Under the pieces are notes generated by a model, which was not told the DNA's origin, did not search any database, and saw only the letters and a list, made by a program, of their open reading frames with translations. Below, one piece after another: positions 1 to 9,479 of a stretch of DNA of 64,000 bases. Source of the stretch: Aradus depressus. Taxonomy: Eukaryota; Arthropoda; Insecta; Hemiptera; Aradidae. The stretch covers positions 5,179,549-5,243,548 of the forward strand of contig OY759223.1 in the NCBI GenBank assembly GCA_963662175.1, written 5' to 3'. The translations under genes were made by a program, and so were the position numbers. The stretch's first letter is position 1; every line of letters starts with the position of its first letter.

Positions 1-227
1 TGTCACAAAATTATGACAAGTTATTTTGAAATGCAGTTCGATATATTGACTTTGACTCTTTATCGCACTGTACAATAGCGTAGAAATGTCAATCATAATT
101 GTGGGGGATTGTCAAAACTTTTTCTGAAATCTGTCACTCAACAGAAAAAAAAAAAAAAAATGTTATCTGATTTATAAAATCTATCACTTCGACGGACTTA
201 TAAAAAAATTATACTGTTGCTTTATTT
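1..227. other. AT-rich DNA, no feature seen
   Basis: AT-rich sequence with short A runs. I see no coding signal or recognisable repeat before the palindrome that starts at 228. Confidence 0.6.
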
Positions 228-436
228 CTTTACAACAGTAAAAGGTATTTATTAATGTTTATAATATGTTTTTCAGTACAAATAAAATAAAAAAATATAT
301 GAAATAAGAACATTATATTATAATATATTATATTGTTCATATTATATTATAATGTTCTTATTTCAATTTTTTTTTATTTTATTTGTACTGAAAAACATAT
401 TATAAACATTAATAAATACCTTTTACTGTTGTAAAG
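228..436. repeat. Near-perfect palindrome, about 100-bp arms
   Basis: The sequence beginning ctttacaacagtaaaagg at 228 returns as its reverse complement ending at 436. The arms are about 100 nt, nearly identical, and meet near 332 in a TA-rich centre. The largest difference I see is a few bases around the A/T run near 290 and 365. No coding capacity is present. It could be a palindromic non-autonomous element or a hairpin-derived inverted duplication; no target duplication was identified. Confidence 0.85.
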
Positions 437-583
437 CATTTTTAAATTATAATCGAAATATTTTTTTTTGGCTTTAAATTTAATTTAAAAATGATAAAAT
501 CAGATTTTCCAATCTGCCTCAGTATCACTAAGGCATTTCATGAACCTTCAAAGTCTAAATGCCGTACGTTTGTGTACATCAAG

Positions 584-978
584 GGTGGACAACCCAAATG
601 ATCTTGCGGGCCACTTTGCAATTGCATTATAATCCCGCGGGCCGCATATAAAATTATATATCCCCAAATTAAATTTGAACCCACTACAAAAATTTTTTGT
701 AGTGAAAATTTAAAACAAAATGAATTATTATTATTGTTTTTATTATTATTCATAGATATAAACATAGATAATATTTCCTCACTCGTCTTGCTCGCTCACT
801 TGATTCCGCAGGAGCAAGCGACAAACCCCATCCTACTCGATCTTCCTAATTGGAGTGAGTGTGAGTAAGTAGTGTAATTTTTTTTTTTTTTAATTGGGTT
901 TTTTCAAAATGTCTCGCGGGCCGGACCAAATCTTACAGCGGGCCGGTTGTTGCCCGGGCCGGTCGTTGCCCACATATG
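584..978. mobile_element. hAT-like non-autonomous element
   Basis: A 12-bp direct repeat, gtgtacatcaag, lies at 572-583 and again at 979-990 and flanks this segment. The ends are imperfect inverted repeats (ggtggacaacc on the left, ggtcgttgccca on the right) and the interior is rich in gggccg-type words near both ends, a style common in hAT derivatives. No transposase is visible. The 12-bp repeat is longer than the 8 bp expected for hAT, so the class call is tentative; the insertion itself is better supported than the class. Confidence 0.45.
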
Positions 979-990
979 GTGTACATCAAG

Positions 991-1655
991 AAAAAATCGT
1001 CATTTCATGAAGAGCCTAGGCATTAAATGTAATTTCACAATATGCCGACAGTTCATGAAATGAGGTTATGCATTCACTTTTTGAAACACTGCTTTAGCCA
1101 AACAAAAACACTATAGACGCATGAGTTTTCATGTTGAGGAATATTTTTCTTGACAACTCAGCTCCTGAGACTCGAAGAAAAGCTGACGTAAAGCCATTCA
1201 ACAAAATAGCTGCCCATTTTGGGATCAATTTCCTTGGTGATTGTGACCAGATGGGGGGGCTTCCTTATAATAACCCCCCTTCCTATATGACCCATCTCAC
1301 CTCACAATATAAGGAAGAGAGAGGTCTGTGGGTTGTATATCTGTGGGGGATAAGGGGCAGAGATCATTTCAGCTAAATCCATCTTTAAAGATTGTCCTGG
1401 ATTGATCTACAACACATACACAGTGTGTGATCTCCTACACATACACACACAAACAGCTAGCTTCCAATGGTTCTCTTCCACATTCTATCAAAAACTCCGA
1501 CTTGTATTTTTTCCCCTAAGGATTTTGCTTCAACTCGCTTCGCTTCGCGTTCGGCTTTAGACAGTTCGGCGTTCGGCTTTAGCGATTGTAAGAATACTCA
1601 ACATTAGGCAGCCGATAGCTGAAGGTAATAACGAATAATAATGAAGAAGGCTAGG
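991..1655. other. No recognisable feature
   Basis: A short open frame at 1131-1376 (81 codons) has no family signature that I recognise. A CACA-rich stretch lies near 1410-1452, and a repeated cgttcggctttag word near 1548-1582. Nothing else is supported. Confidence 0.5.
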
Positions 1656-1659
1656 TAAT

Positions 1660-1795
1660 TCTGAGAGTGGCTTTCTTATACCCACTAGTTATGCCAGTAT
1701 GAAATGAATTTGAGAGGAGAGGGGGGAGGAGAGTGTAATCGTAAAAGGGTGGTTGGTATAAGAAAATCCTGTAATGGCCGCATCACATATAAAAC
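1660..1795 (+). repeat. Family C repeat with ctttcttatacc ends
   Basis: About 130 bp bounded by ctttcttatacc near 1670 and its inverse ggtataagaaa near 1753, followed by atcctgtaatggccgcatca. The same arrangement recurs at 45047-45177 and, inverted, at 22878-23010, so this is a dispersed family. It could be a small MITE; it has no coding content. Confidence 0.65.
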
Positions 1796-1891
1796 TACAA
1801 ATAATAAAACAATATATTATAATTTGTTGCTATGCAAAATAATAATTAAACATTACTTTTACATATTTCCTACATTTTTACGTTCCTACAA

Positions 1892-2203
1892 GAGGGCGCC
1901 GGTAGCTCAGTGGTATGCGTGCTTGACTTCTGAGCTCAAGGTCGTGGGTTCGTAGCCCGACCGAGGCCCTTAGTTTATTTTATCCCCCTTAGTTTATGAT
2001 GGTCCCGAGCCTGTACGATGTCAGGTACTCGTTAAAGACCCCTACCCTAGATGAATAAAAAAATTTAGGGTAGGCAAAATTTAGGACTCCCACAGTAGAG
2101 TCGGGCTCATGTCCACCAGAGTGACGAAAGAGCGCTCTGGTAGTAGGCGATATGACCTCGTAGTTAAAGCCCGGGCATGAGTCATAAAACCTAACCTAAC
2201 CTA
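1892..2203 (+). mobile_element. tRNA-derived SINE, young copy
   Basis: The tRNA-like head has a consensus pol III A box (tagctcagtgg, 1903-1913) and a near-consensus B box (ggttcgtagcc, 1947-1957). The body contains cctgtacgatgtcaggtact and caccagagtgacgaaagagc, and the tail is CCTAA repeats. A 12-bp target-site duplication, acgttcctacaa, flanks it (1880-1891 and 2204-2215). Compared with its neighbour it lacks about 50 bp of the middle, including the ccttcggatgagacgttaa block. Confidence 0.93.
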
Positions 2204-2254
2204 ACGTTCCTACAAAATACATGTTTCAAAACGACATTTTCAACATCTCAAAAC

Positions 2255-2596
2255 GCCGGTAGCTCAGTGGTATGCGTGCTTGACTTCTGAGCTCAAGGTT
2301 GTGGGTTCGTAACCCGACCGAGGCCCTTAGTTTATTTTATCTGGGAGGTAAAATAAACTTAAGCACGCCGTCCTTCGGATGAGACGTTAAGCGATGGTCC
2401 CGAGCCTGTACGATGTCAGGTACTCGTTAAAGACCCCTACCCTAGATGAATAAAAATTTAGGGTAGGCAAAATTTAGGACTCCCACAGTAGAGTCGGGCT
2501 CATGTCCACCAGAGTGACGAAAGAGCGCTCTGGTAGTAGGCGATATGACCTCGTTGTTAAAGCCCGAGCATGAGTCATAAAACCTAACCTAACCTA
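2255..2596 (+). mobile_element. tRNA-derived SINE, full-length young copy
   Basis: The same family as the copy at 1892. It includes the ccttcggatgagacgttaa middle block and a CCTAACCTAACCTAAC tail. The flanking direct repeat acatctcaaaac is at 2243-2254 and 2597-2608. It sits only about 50 bp from the previous SINE but has its own target duplication, so it was inserted independently. This copy is a good reference for the family: head about 75 bp, body about 250 bp, pentanucleotide tail. Confidence 0.93.
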
Positions 2597-2639
2597 ACAT
2601 CTCAAAACGGCCGACCAGCGAAAAATTGTATTTCAAATA

Positions 2640-3080
2640 AAATGTGTCATGTAACATTTACATGAAAAAATTTTTTATTAGGTCATGAATATAACGGGTA
2701 GCTTCTAGAATTTACTTAGGCCACTTAAGTAAAGAGGTTTCAAGTTTCATCTGATTTTGGCCAAAATCTAATGGGATCTAAGTTAGCACTTATCCATCTT
2801 CATTTCAAATTTCAAGTTCATAGCTACAATCGTTTTTTGTGTTTACAGCGCCCACATCTTAACAATCACACACAGGGAAAGAGATCGCGAAAATGGTCAA
2901 AACGTATTCGGGGAACCATAAAACATGAAAATCTCCAAAAAATGTCAAATGTCAGCATCGGCTGGAGGAAAGAGGGAGATAAGTGTGCTCAACTCAAAAA
3001 CTCTCACTACTGCCGATGTATGGAGCTTAGTATGAAGCGGGGAGAGAGAGTGGTTTGTCACACTCTTTAAAGGCCCTCAA
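2640..3080 (+). repeat. Module B dispersed repeat
   Basis: Landmarks are ttattaggtcatga near 2677, gattttggccaaaatc near 2754 and catagctacaatcg near 2820. Comparable blocks occur at 44420-44690 and 50130-50720. The open frame at 2771-3070 has no recognisable domain and is probably fortuitous. Confidence 0.5.
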
Positions 3081-3434
3081 ATTTTTAAACATACGAAATC
3101 CTTCATTGCGTCTCAATTTGCTAGATTAATCTTATACCAAAGATTATTGTCAATATTCAAAATTGAGAAAGACCAGTTATCCGGTTTTGTAAATCGGAAA
3201 GTTGTATTGTGCTTCCAGGAGCTAAGACGGCCCCCGGTCTGAGGCACTACGCTTGATTGAACCTTAATGATCTCCACGGGGAATCTCCTTTAAGAATTAA
3301 CTCGGCTAACTAAGGGAATAATGACTTCGGGGGAGTAGAAACATTGGAAATTTTGTAAAATCGGCCTAGATTGTTATTTCTGTTGTATTTGCAACAATTT
3401 TAATACATTTGTGTACTTCACTATAATTTTAACT
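3081..3434. other. No recognisable feature
   Basis: A locally GC-richer block near 3225-3320 sits between AT-rich flanks. I see no coding signal or known repeat. Confidence 0.45.
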
Positions 3435-3790
3435 TTTCTCTGCTATAGGGAAACCTTTGTAACCGATCAGAAATTCCATGTCGAGTTTTCACGGGAATTT
3501 CATGATTTCCGTGACCCTTAGACCAAAAATTAATAAAATTGTCAGTGAGTATGCAATTAACTTGCCCAGAAGGGTTTTCTGAGATGAGCTCTTCCTCCTT
3601 CCTTCTGTTCGATTTGACTCAAAATCAATGCATGTCATCCTTACCAAGTTCTGGATGCACCTATACAATTCGTGTCGATATATTTTCAATTTTAATTCAA
3701 TCCGGAGTTATATTGTTCACAGACGCAAAACCGGAATTTTTCTCCATTATTGAAATCAGTTGGTTGGAAAACATTAAATTTCAGTGAAAA
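3435..3790 (+). repeat. Module A tract
   Basis: A diverged copy of the dispersed module A: aaccgatcagaaattcc followed by gttttcacgggaatttcatg near 3456-3503. The similarity fades after about 3530. Confidence 0.55.
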
Positions 3791-3831
3791 CTCCACATAG
3801 AATTTCTGCTAGATTACCCATCTTTACGATA

Positions 3832-3868
3832 TATCGATAGTATATGCATATCGATAGGGCTATCGATA
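3832..3868. promoter_or_regulatory. Cluster of three TATCGATA palindromes
   Basis: TATCGATA occurs at 3832-3839, 3849-3856 and 3861-3868. In Drosophila this octamer is the DRE site bound by DREF. No promoter or gene is visible next to it, so a regulatory role is speculative and the cluster may be a small degenerate repeat. Confidence 0.3.
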
Positions 3869-4197
3869 GTACAGGTGACTATTGATATTACAGGGGATAC
3901 GTTTTGAATAAAAAATGAATAAATAAAAATAAATAAATATAATAAAAAACTACAAAAAAAAATAAGTTTCTCGAAATGTTCATATGTATATATTTTTAAA
4001 AAAGTTGCGTAACTTTTCAACCCATGTTAATCAAGTTTGATGGGAAACAGATTGTTTTCCTGGAAATATTTGAATATTTTGAATGAACGTTTGCCACTTT
4101 TCAACACAAAACCAATCCAATTTCTAATAGTTCATCACAGTTAACTTCTGTATTTAACTTGACGTTAAAATCAACATCAAAATATATTTTATTTTAC

Positions 4198-4487
4198 ACT
4201 AGGGCGCGGATAGCTCAGTGGTATGCGTGCTTGCCTAAAATAAAAATAAACTTAGGCACGCCGTCCTTCGGATGAGACGTTAAGCGACGGTCCCGAGCCT
4301 GTACGATGTCAGATACTCATTAAAGACCCCTAACCTAGGGGAATAAAAATTTAGAGTAGGCAAAATTTAGATATCCCACAGTAGAGTCGGGTTCATGTCC
4401 ACCAGAGTGACGAAAGAGCGCTCTGGCAGTAGGCGATATGACCTCGTAGTTAAAGCCCGGGCATGAGTCATAAAACTTAACCTAACC
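4198..4487 (+). mobile_element. tRNA-derived SINE, head internally deleted
   Basis: The A box (tagctcagtgg) is present but the sequence jumps from gcgtgcttgcc directly to the taaacttaggcacg body, so the B box is lost. The tail is aacttaacctaacc. The flanking repeat ttttattttac is at 4187-4197 and 4488-4498. Confidence 0.9.
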
Positions 4488-4498
4488 TTTTATTTTAC

Positions 4499-4879
4499 TC
4501 AAATTAAATTAGTTAATTTTATTTTTTCTATGTTATTTATTCAGATGAGATTATCGGAATTATCTCTAAATTTTATTTGAGGCCGAACAACGTTTAAATA
4601 TTAAATAAACTCATGAAAAATGAAACATGAAATTTTAATAAGATAATTAACAAAAGTGTGATGTTAAAGATGTTTCTTAAGAGAAGGGAACATTTTCAGA
4701 TAAGAGAAAATTAATAGGTCTACTTATATCACAGTTGAATAAATTATACAAGAATTGTGTTATCTGATTAATATTCCAGACGTACGATGAATAAGGATTG
4801 TGTAAATTTGAATTTAGATATCTTAAATTTGAGACTTGAAATTATGTTTATTTCAGTGAAAGATGTCAGACAGAGTCTT
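4499..4879. other. AT-rich DNA, no feature seen
   Basis: No coding signal, tandem repeat or element end is evident. Confidence 0.5.
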
Positions 4880-5665
4880 CTCGGGAACCAAAAGTCCAAC
4901 AAAACATAGCGCCATTAACGGATAATTGACGCTGTTATTTTAATTAAGATGATGGCGTTCTTGGAATGCGCGTCTAGAAGAGAGGTAATGAACAGTGACA
5001 CAGAAGAGGTGAAAATCTTCTCCAGCACTTCAAGCACTTGCCAGTTTGAAAATGAGATCAAAGCTGGTAAGGGAGTGAGCAAATCAGCTATATCCCCTAG
5101 GAAACTACAAGAACGTTGGGCTCTACTGGGTTCCCGGACACTCGGAAAGCGAGGACTAGCCAAGGAAGTTTCAAGTAAGCCCTTCATGGGACCAGAGAAC
5201 TAGGAATATCTCGGGAGGCATACCGAATCCGGAATAAAAAGAGGACTAAAGATCTTCTGGAGCAGTCATGGAGAGAAAACACCACATGCAGACAGTCGAA
5301 GATGTTCCTGAGAGTGGAGTGCAAAGTGAACCTCAAAAGGAACGAACTTCGGCAACTAACTGGAGTTCTAACAGGACACGGTGCGTTCAAAAAACATCCT
5401 ACAGACTGTGGGAGTCAAGGACAGTGCCACTTTCGGGGAAGAAGACGATACGGCGGCACACTTCCTGGGTATATGCTCGGGATATGCACGGACGAGATTC
5501 CACAACTTTGGTGAAGATGTAATTACAGAGGAGGACTTTAGAAGATTGAACCACGGGAGCATTCTCAGGAAACTTTATGAAGGAATTGGTGGGCTGGTGT
5601 TTAACACCTAGGGACCTAAGCATCCAATGCTTTTATCCCTTCCCTGGTAGCTGGGCTTCCACCTT
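4880..5665 (+). pseudogene. LINE ORF2 3' part: RNase H and C-terminus (broken)
   Basis: Degenerate 3' end of a non-LTR retrotransposon of the type that carries RNase H. One frame reads YWVPGHS near 5123-5143, the characteristic RNase H C-terminal motif. Downstream, in another frame, ELRQLTGVLTGHG (about 5346-5384) resembles the conserved LTGHG segment that precedes the C-terminal cysteine motif, and a third frame (5381-5611) reads TAAHFLGICSGYARTRF and ends at a TAG at 5609. At least two frameshifts separate these blocks and the N-terminal part is decayed. A 3' UTR-like segment runs to about 5665. A second, short copy of this 3' end is at 6370-6445. The clade (I/R1-like) is inference from RNase H plus the C-terminal motif. 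Confidence 0.7.
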
Positions 5666-5742
5666 ACTTTATTGTAGTATAGTTTGTTTATACTACCTAA
5701 ACCTAGTCCTTCATGAAGTACTCAGTCTCCCAGTTATATATA

Positions 5743-6356
5743 CAGGGTGTTCATTTTGTCTTGACCCAGGTAAATAACTCAAAAAATAATGATTTTCTCA
5801 AAAAAAGCATGAAACAAAAAACGTAGAGTAGAATTGACCGCATTATTTGCTGTAATCTAATTTTTAAACAAATGAAATTTTTTTTTACATTTATACATTT
5901 TTTATGAATTAATTTTTTTTTTGCATATTTAGATTTCTTGGGAAAAATTAAGGGGATGCTAAATGGACATTTTTTTGTTAGACCAATATTAAAGCTAATA
6001 AATGAATTTTATTGTAGTAAATGTTCCAACTGATGTGCTGCAACTGCAATACATTTATCCAAGTTGTTCCGGAAAATTGCTCAACGTTCTTCAGTATTGG
6101 TCCAACAAAAAAATGTCTCATTTAACCTCATCTTAATTTTTTCCAAGAAATCTAAATATGCAAAAAAAAAAATAGGTTGACAGTCAAAAAAAGTTTTTTT
6201 TTAATTCATAAAAACGTTAAAAATTTTCATTTGTTTAAAAATTAGATTACAGCAATTAATGCGGTCAATTCTACTCTGAATTTTTTGTCTCAAGCTTTTT
6301 TTTGAGAAAATCATTATTTTTCGAGTTATTTACCTGGGTCAAGATAAAATGAACTG
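5743..6356. mobile_element. Mariner-type element with long inverted repeats
   Basis: Left end cagggtgttcattttgtc, right end the inverse of cagttcattttatcttgac, each flanked by TA. The inverted arms run about 250 bp inward and share words such as gacccaggtaaataactc and attagattacagca. No intact transposase frame is present. TA flanks, a cagggtgt-like start and the long arms fit the IS630-Tc1-mariner superfamily; the element at 35652 has a similar start. Confidence 0.75.
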
Positions 6357-6369
6357 TATATAAATAGTA

Positions 6370-6445
6370 GGCTGGTGTTTTACACCTAGGGACCTAAGCA
6401 TCCAATGCTCTTATCCCTTCCCTGGAAGCTGAGCTTCCACCTTTT
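6370..6445 (+). repeat. Extreme 3' end of the 4880 LINE family
   Basis: ggctggtgttttacacctag through gaagctgagcttccacc repeats 5590-5665 almost base for base, including the LINE stop codon and 3' UTR. The two copies flank the mariner-type element. This could be a severely 5'-truncated LINE insertion or a duplication associated with the DNA element. Confidence 0.75.
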
Positions 6446-6485
6446 TTATTTTTATTATTACTATTTTTAGATCTATTTATTTATT

Positions 6486-6558
6486 TATAATTTCTTATTT
6501 ATTCATATATATATATATTTATATATATATATATGAATAAATAAGAAATTATGAATAA

Positions 6559-6607
<49 letters not shown>
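6486..6607. repeat. TA microsatellite with small inverted repeat
   Basis: aatttcttatttattcatat is followed by TA repeats, then its inverse atatgaataaataagaaatt, then a longer TA run to 6606. Confidence 0.8.
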
Positions 6608-6610
<3 letters not shown>

Positions 6611-7392
6611 TAGAACCTCTATAAGTCGAACATCAAGGGAGACGCCAAAAAATTAGTTATAGAGTTTTCGACTTATGGAGGATTTCGACTTAGGCGGATT
6701 TTGATTCGACTAGAAGAGGTTAAGATTCATCCTAACTAATTTTGAGTTAGAGAAGTGAAATAAATAAAAATTCAAGTTACAGAGGTAACAAACATATTTA
6801 TATTTATTATAAATCAACGTTATTTCAAAACATCCTTAAAATAAAAAAATACGTAGTATGTACATACATACATGTATGAAGGTATTAAAAAAAGTCAGTA
6901 ATTCTTTTTTGCTTTAGATAATTCGGTTGTTCTCTATCTATAGAATTGTCTAAGGTATAAAGAGCAGACAATTCTTGTTCTTCCGAGTTGCTGGTTTGAA
7001 CCAAACTACTTCTGACAATTTTTCAATGGACAACAAATGACTTGCTTGGCTAAAGTTCAAATGAAATCAACAATAATATCCTTTATCATTTCTTAGAATT
7101 GGTAATCCTATTTATTGTATACTCATAAATTGTTTTATAAGAAACAATGGTGTACATGGTTGGCAAATTCTTAAAGTTGGTAACTTATTTTCCTTCGAGC
7201 TATAGAGGTAATAAGTTTCAAATAATCGAGTTGCAAAGGTTGTAAAATAAAACATTGCTATGTTCGAGATACAGAGGTCTAATTTATTTTTTCGAGTTAT
7301 AGAGGGAAAATATGTAACAAAATGGTTTGTAGGGAATCACTGATTATTTCGACTAATAGAGGGTTGAGATTTCGAGTAATGGAGGTTTTGGA
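6608..7392. mobile_element. Degenerate Tigger/pogo-like element
   Basis: Starts with TA then cagtagaacctctataagtc, the typical pogo/Tigger terminal inverted repeat style. Internal words such as cgagttatagaggg, cgagctatagaggt and cgacttatggagg repeat through the region, and the likely right end is the mutated ggaggttttgg near 7390. No clear transposase frame was found. The right boundary is uncertain. Confidence 0.55.
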
Positions 7393-7394
7393 GC

Positions 7395-7480
7395 TTGAAG
7401 GGAACGCATCGTAGTTCTGACTGATTACATAACTTCCCCTATACTTCGTATAGCTGGTGATGTAAAAGCGAAGGAGTTTC
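7395..7480 (-). repeat. Module A fragment
   Basis: Reverse-orientation piece with gattacataacttcccc and the short inverted repeat ctatacttcgtatag at 7439-7453, the boundary motif of module A. Confidence 0.65.
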
Positions 7481-7866
7481 GTTAAGTGACGTAGGCTCTC
7501 GAAAACTAAAAGCATTTTTATTCTCCTGAATGAGAACAATGGGAAAAGTACTTGCCTGGAAAGTCCGGGTTGAAGTGATTTGAGAGACGAGGAAGTCATC
7601 AAGCGACTCTCCAGCGACGGAGAACGTGCTCCAGTTGTATCGCCTCGTCTGGAGGGTCGCCCACTGGAGTCAGTTATCACACACAACTCTGTACACAAAA
7701 TGGCTCTTTATTTTATGTCGCAGCAGGCGGTAACTTGGTTCATTATAAATATTTCGAGCTATATTGCCCGTTTTACTTTCTTATACCTAAAGTAGAAAAA
7801 TAAATTTTAATCGTGCGAAAATCCGAGGTCAAATTTTCGCTATAATCGGGGCGAAAAAAATAAATA
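7481..7866. other. No recognisable feature
   Basis: Two overlapping opposite-strand open frames (7297-7698 and 7580-7795) show no family motif. I regard them as fortuitous. Confidence 0.45.
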
Positions 7867-7868
7867 TA

Positions 7869-8637
7869 CAGTAAAATCCATTTATAACGAATCCTGATGT
7901 AACGATTTTCCGGATATAACAATGTAAAACCCGTATCTAGTTTGGTTTGCTATTTAAAAGTGAAGAAATAAATCCGGATATAACGATGTTAGGTATAACG
8001 TAATTCCGTATAAAACGATCTAAAACATAAGAAAAAGTTGTTTTTTCATTTCGGTTATAACAAGATAATATATATATATATATATATACGCACATACATA
8101 CATAATTGGGTAAAACAGTATGAGTTTTGAACAGGTGAAAAATACGAACATTATAGAAAAGGGTTTTAAACACGGTTCTTGTTTACTCTTTCCGAGCGCA
8201 ATGAGTCATTCCATTTCCAAACATACCATTTCCCCTTGTGCGCATATTCCTAGTTTCAGATTAGTCTTTCCTTTGCCTCTGTAGGAATCGTGACAGTGTA
8301 AAAATTGAATTGAAAATGACTTCGAACAAACGTCGCGCATTTTCTATTGAAGAAAAAAAGTGAAAATCATAAATAGGATTGAGAAAGGAGAAACAATCGA
8401 AAACTTAGTGTCGGAGCTTCGAATTTCCCAGTCTACGATATCGACAATCTGGAAATCCAGAGACAAAATCAAAGAAATGTTTGAAAAAGATGTGACTTTG
8501 AAAAAAAACAAAACTTAGAAGCAGCCAACATCAAGATCTAGAAGACGCACTTCTTATAACAATTTGGTTCCGGATATAACGATGTATTTTTCTTGGTCCC
8601 TTGAATATCGTTACCTATATATAACCGGATTTTACTG
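7869..8637 (+). mobile_element. Internally deleted Tigger/pogo-like transposon
   Basis: Terminal inverted repeats cagtaaaatcc (7869) and ggattttactg (ending 8637) are each flanked by the TA dinucleotide expected for pogo/Tigger elements. Both subterminal regions carry repeats of ccggatataacgatgt. A broken CENP-B-type transposase N-terminus lies inside (8316-8560). The catalytic DDE part has been deleted between that fragment and the right end. Confidence 0.85.
8316..8560 (+). pseudogene. Tigger transposase N-terminus (CENP-B HTH), frameshifted
   Basis: The ATG at 8316 opens MTSNKRRAFSIEEKK, then a single-base shift in an A run leads to a stop. The shifted frame continues KIINRIEKGETIENLVSELR and ISQSTISTIWKSRDKIKEMF to a TAG at 8516. 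This is the psq/CENP-B N-terminal helix-turn-helix layout of pogo-family transposases, which binds the element's ends. A further shift gives SSQHQDLEDAL, matching the start of the second HTH, after which the sequence jumps to the right terminal repeat. The DDE domain is missing. Confidence 0.85.
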
Positions 8638-8639
8638 TA

Positions 8640-8934
8640 CTTACTCTTTAAGCATGGCTGAGAAAAATAAAAAATTTTTTTACCATGATATTCCAATACT
8701 TAATCTCTCCTGTGAATGCTAATCCTCGTCACAAGAACGTGGGATATACACATTTTTCCGAGTAATACAAAATATACTACACGTTTTTTTTTTCTTATTT
8801 CTTCTATAAACAAAGGAAATTCCTAATATTTGCAAAAAAGAATAATCACGATAAATCCACAATTCCAGTGTATAAATTCAATTATACTTGAAAAAATATT
8901 AATAAAAAGACGTTTGTGATTCATCGGCAGAGTA
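8640..8934. other. AT-rich DNA, no feature seen
   Basis: Nothing recognisable. Confidence 0.5.
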
Positions 8935-9150
8935 TCCACATACTAGATTTTTTGTGTCAATACATTTATTACGTTGACAGTTATTATATTTTTAGAGTTG
9001 AGCCACCCCTCGACTGATCCCCCCCCCCCCCCCCCCCTCCCTTCTCCTGAAAATTAATAGGTGTCATTCTTATGGAGTTGTGAATTTACTTACCAGATTG
9101 CGTGTCGCTACATTCATTGCAACGGGAGTTATTGGAGTTATTGTGTTTCC
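8935..9150 (-). repeat. Module A tract with 19-bp C run
   Basis: cattcattgcaacgggagtt, gaaaattaataggtgtcatt and gagttgagccacccc mark an inverted module A copy. The homopolymer C run is at 9019-9037. Confidence 0.75.
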
Positions 9151-9191
9151 CTCATCATCAGGCAGTCTACAAAAAAACTATAAATTAGCAA

Positions 9192-9295
9192 CAAAGACAC
9201 AGGCACAAATTGTTGGTTAACATCCATAAAATATTGTGGTAATATATTTAATATTTATGGATGTTAACCAACAGAACTTTGTGCCTGTTTCTTTG
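9192..9295. repeat. Hairpin, about 45-bp arms
   Basis: caaagacacaggcacaaatt at 9192 pairs with gtgcctgtttctttg ending 9295; the inner part ttggttaacatccataaa pairs with tttatggatgttaaccaa. The loop is about 15 bp of AT sequence. It lies just downstream of a minus-strand tcatcatcaggcagtc motif (9154-9169) that matches the hammerhead-like motif of the 58-kb palindrome. Confidence 0.8.
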
Positions 9296-9479
9296 TGAGT
9301 GGGGGAACTGATAAGAATTCTTTTTTTTGTATATTAAAAAGAAATAAAAGATTTTTTTTTTTTAATATAATAAAAATAAATAAACTTACACAATATACGG
9401 GATGGGATATATTTTTATTTATTTTATTACAATTATTTATGATTTTATATATTAGGTGAAGTTGAAGGTGAAGAACTGG

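Noticed and set aside
1892..1965. Functional tRNA gene
   Set aside because: The tRNA-like head is joined to the SINE body, has TSDs and recurs many times; the cloverleaf is imperfect.
2195..2205. Telomere or interstitial telomeric repeat (CCTAA units)
   Set aside because: Only two to three units, always at SINE 3' ends; this is a SINE tail.
2771..3070. 99-codon open frame as a possible gene
   Set aside because: It lies in a dispersed repeat, has no domain, and similar DNA elsewhere does not keep the frame.
3225..3320. rRNA-like GC-richer segment
   Set aside because: No conserved rRNA core stretch could be recognised.
7425..7460. loxP-like sequence (ataacttcccc and acttcgtatag near each other)
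   Set aside because: The half-site resemblance is partial, the spacing and symmetry are wrong for loxP, and the word belongs to the module A boundary repeated many times in the window.
7297..7698. 133-codon minus-strand frame
   Set aside because: It spans a Tigger remnant edge and a module A fragment, with no motif.
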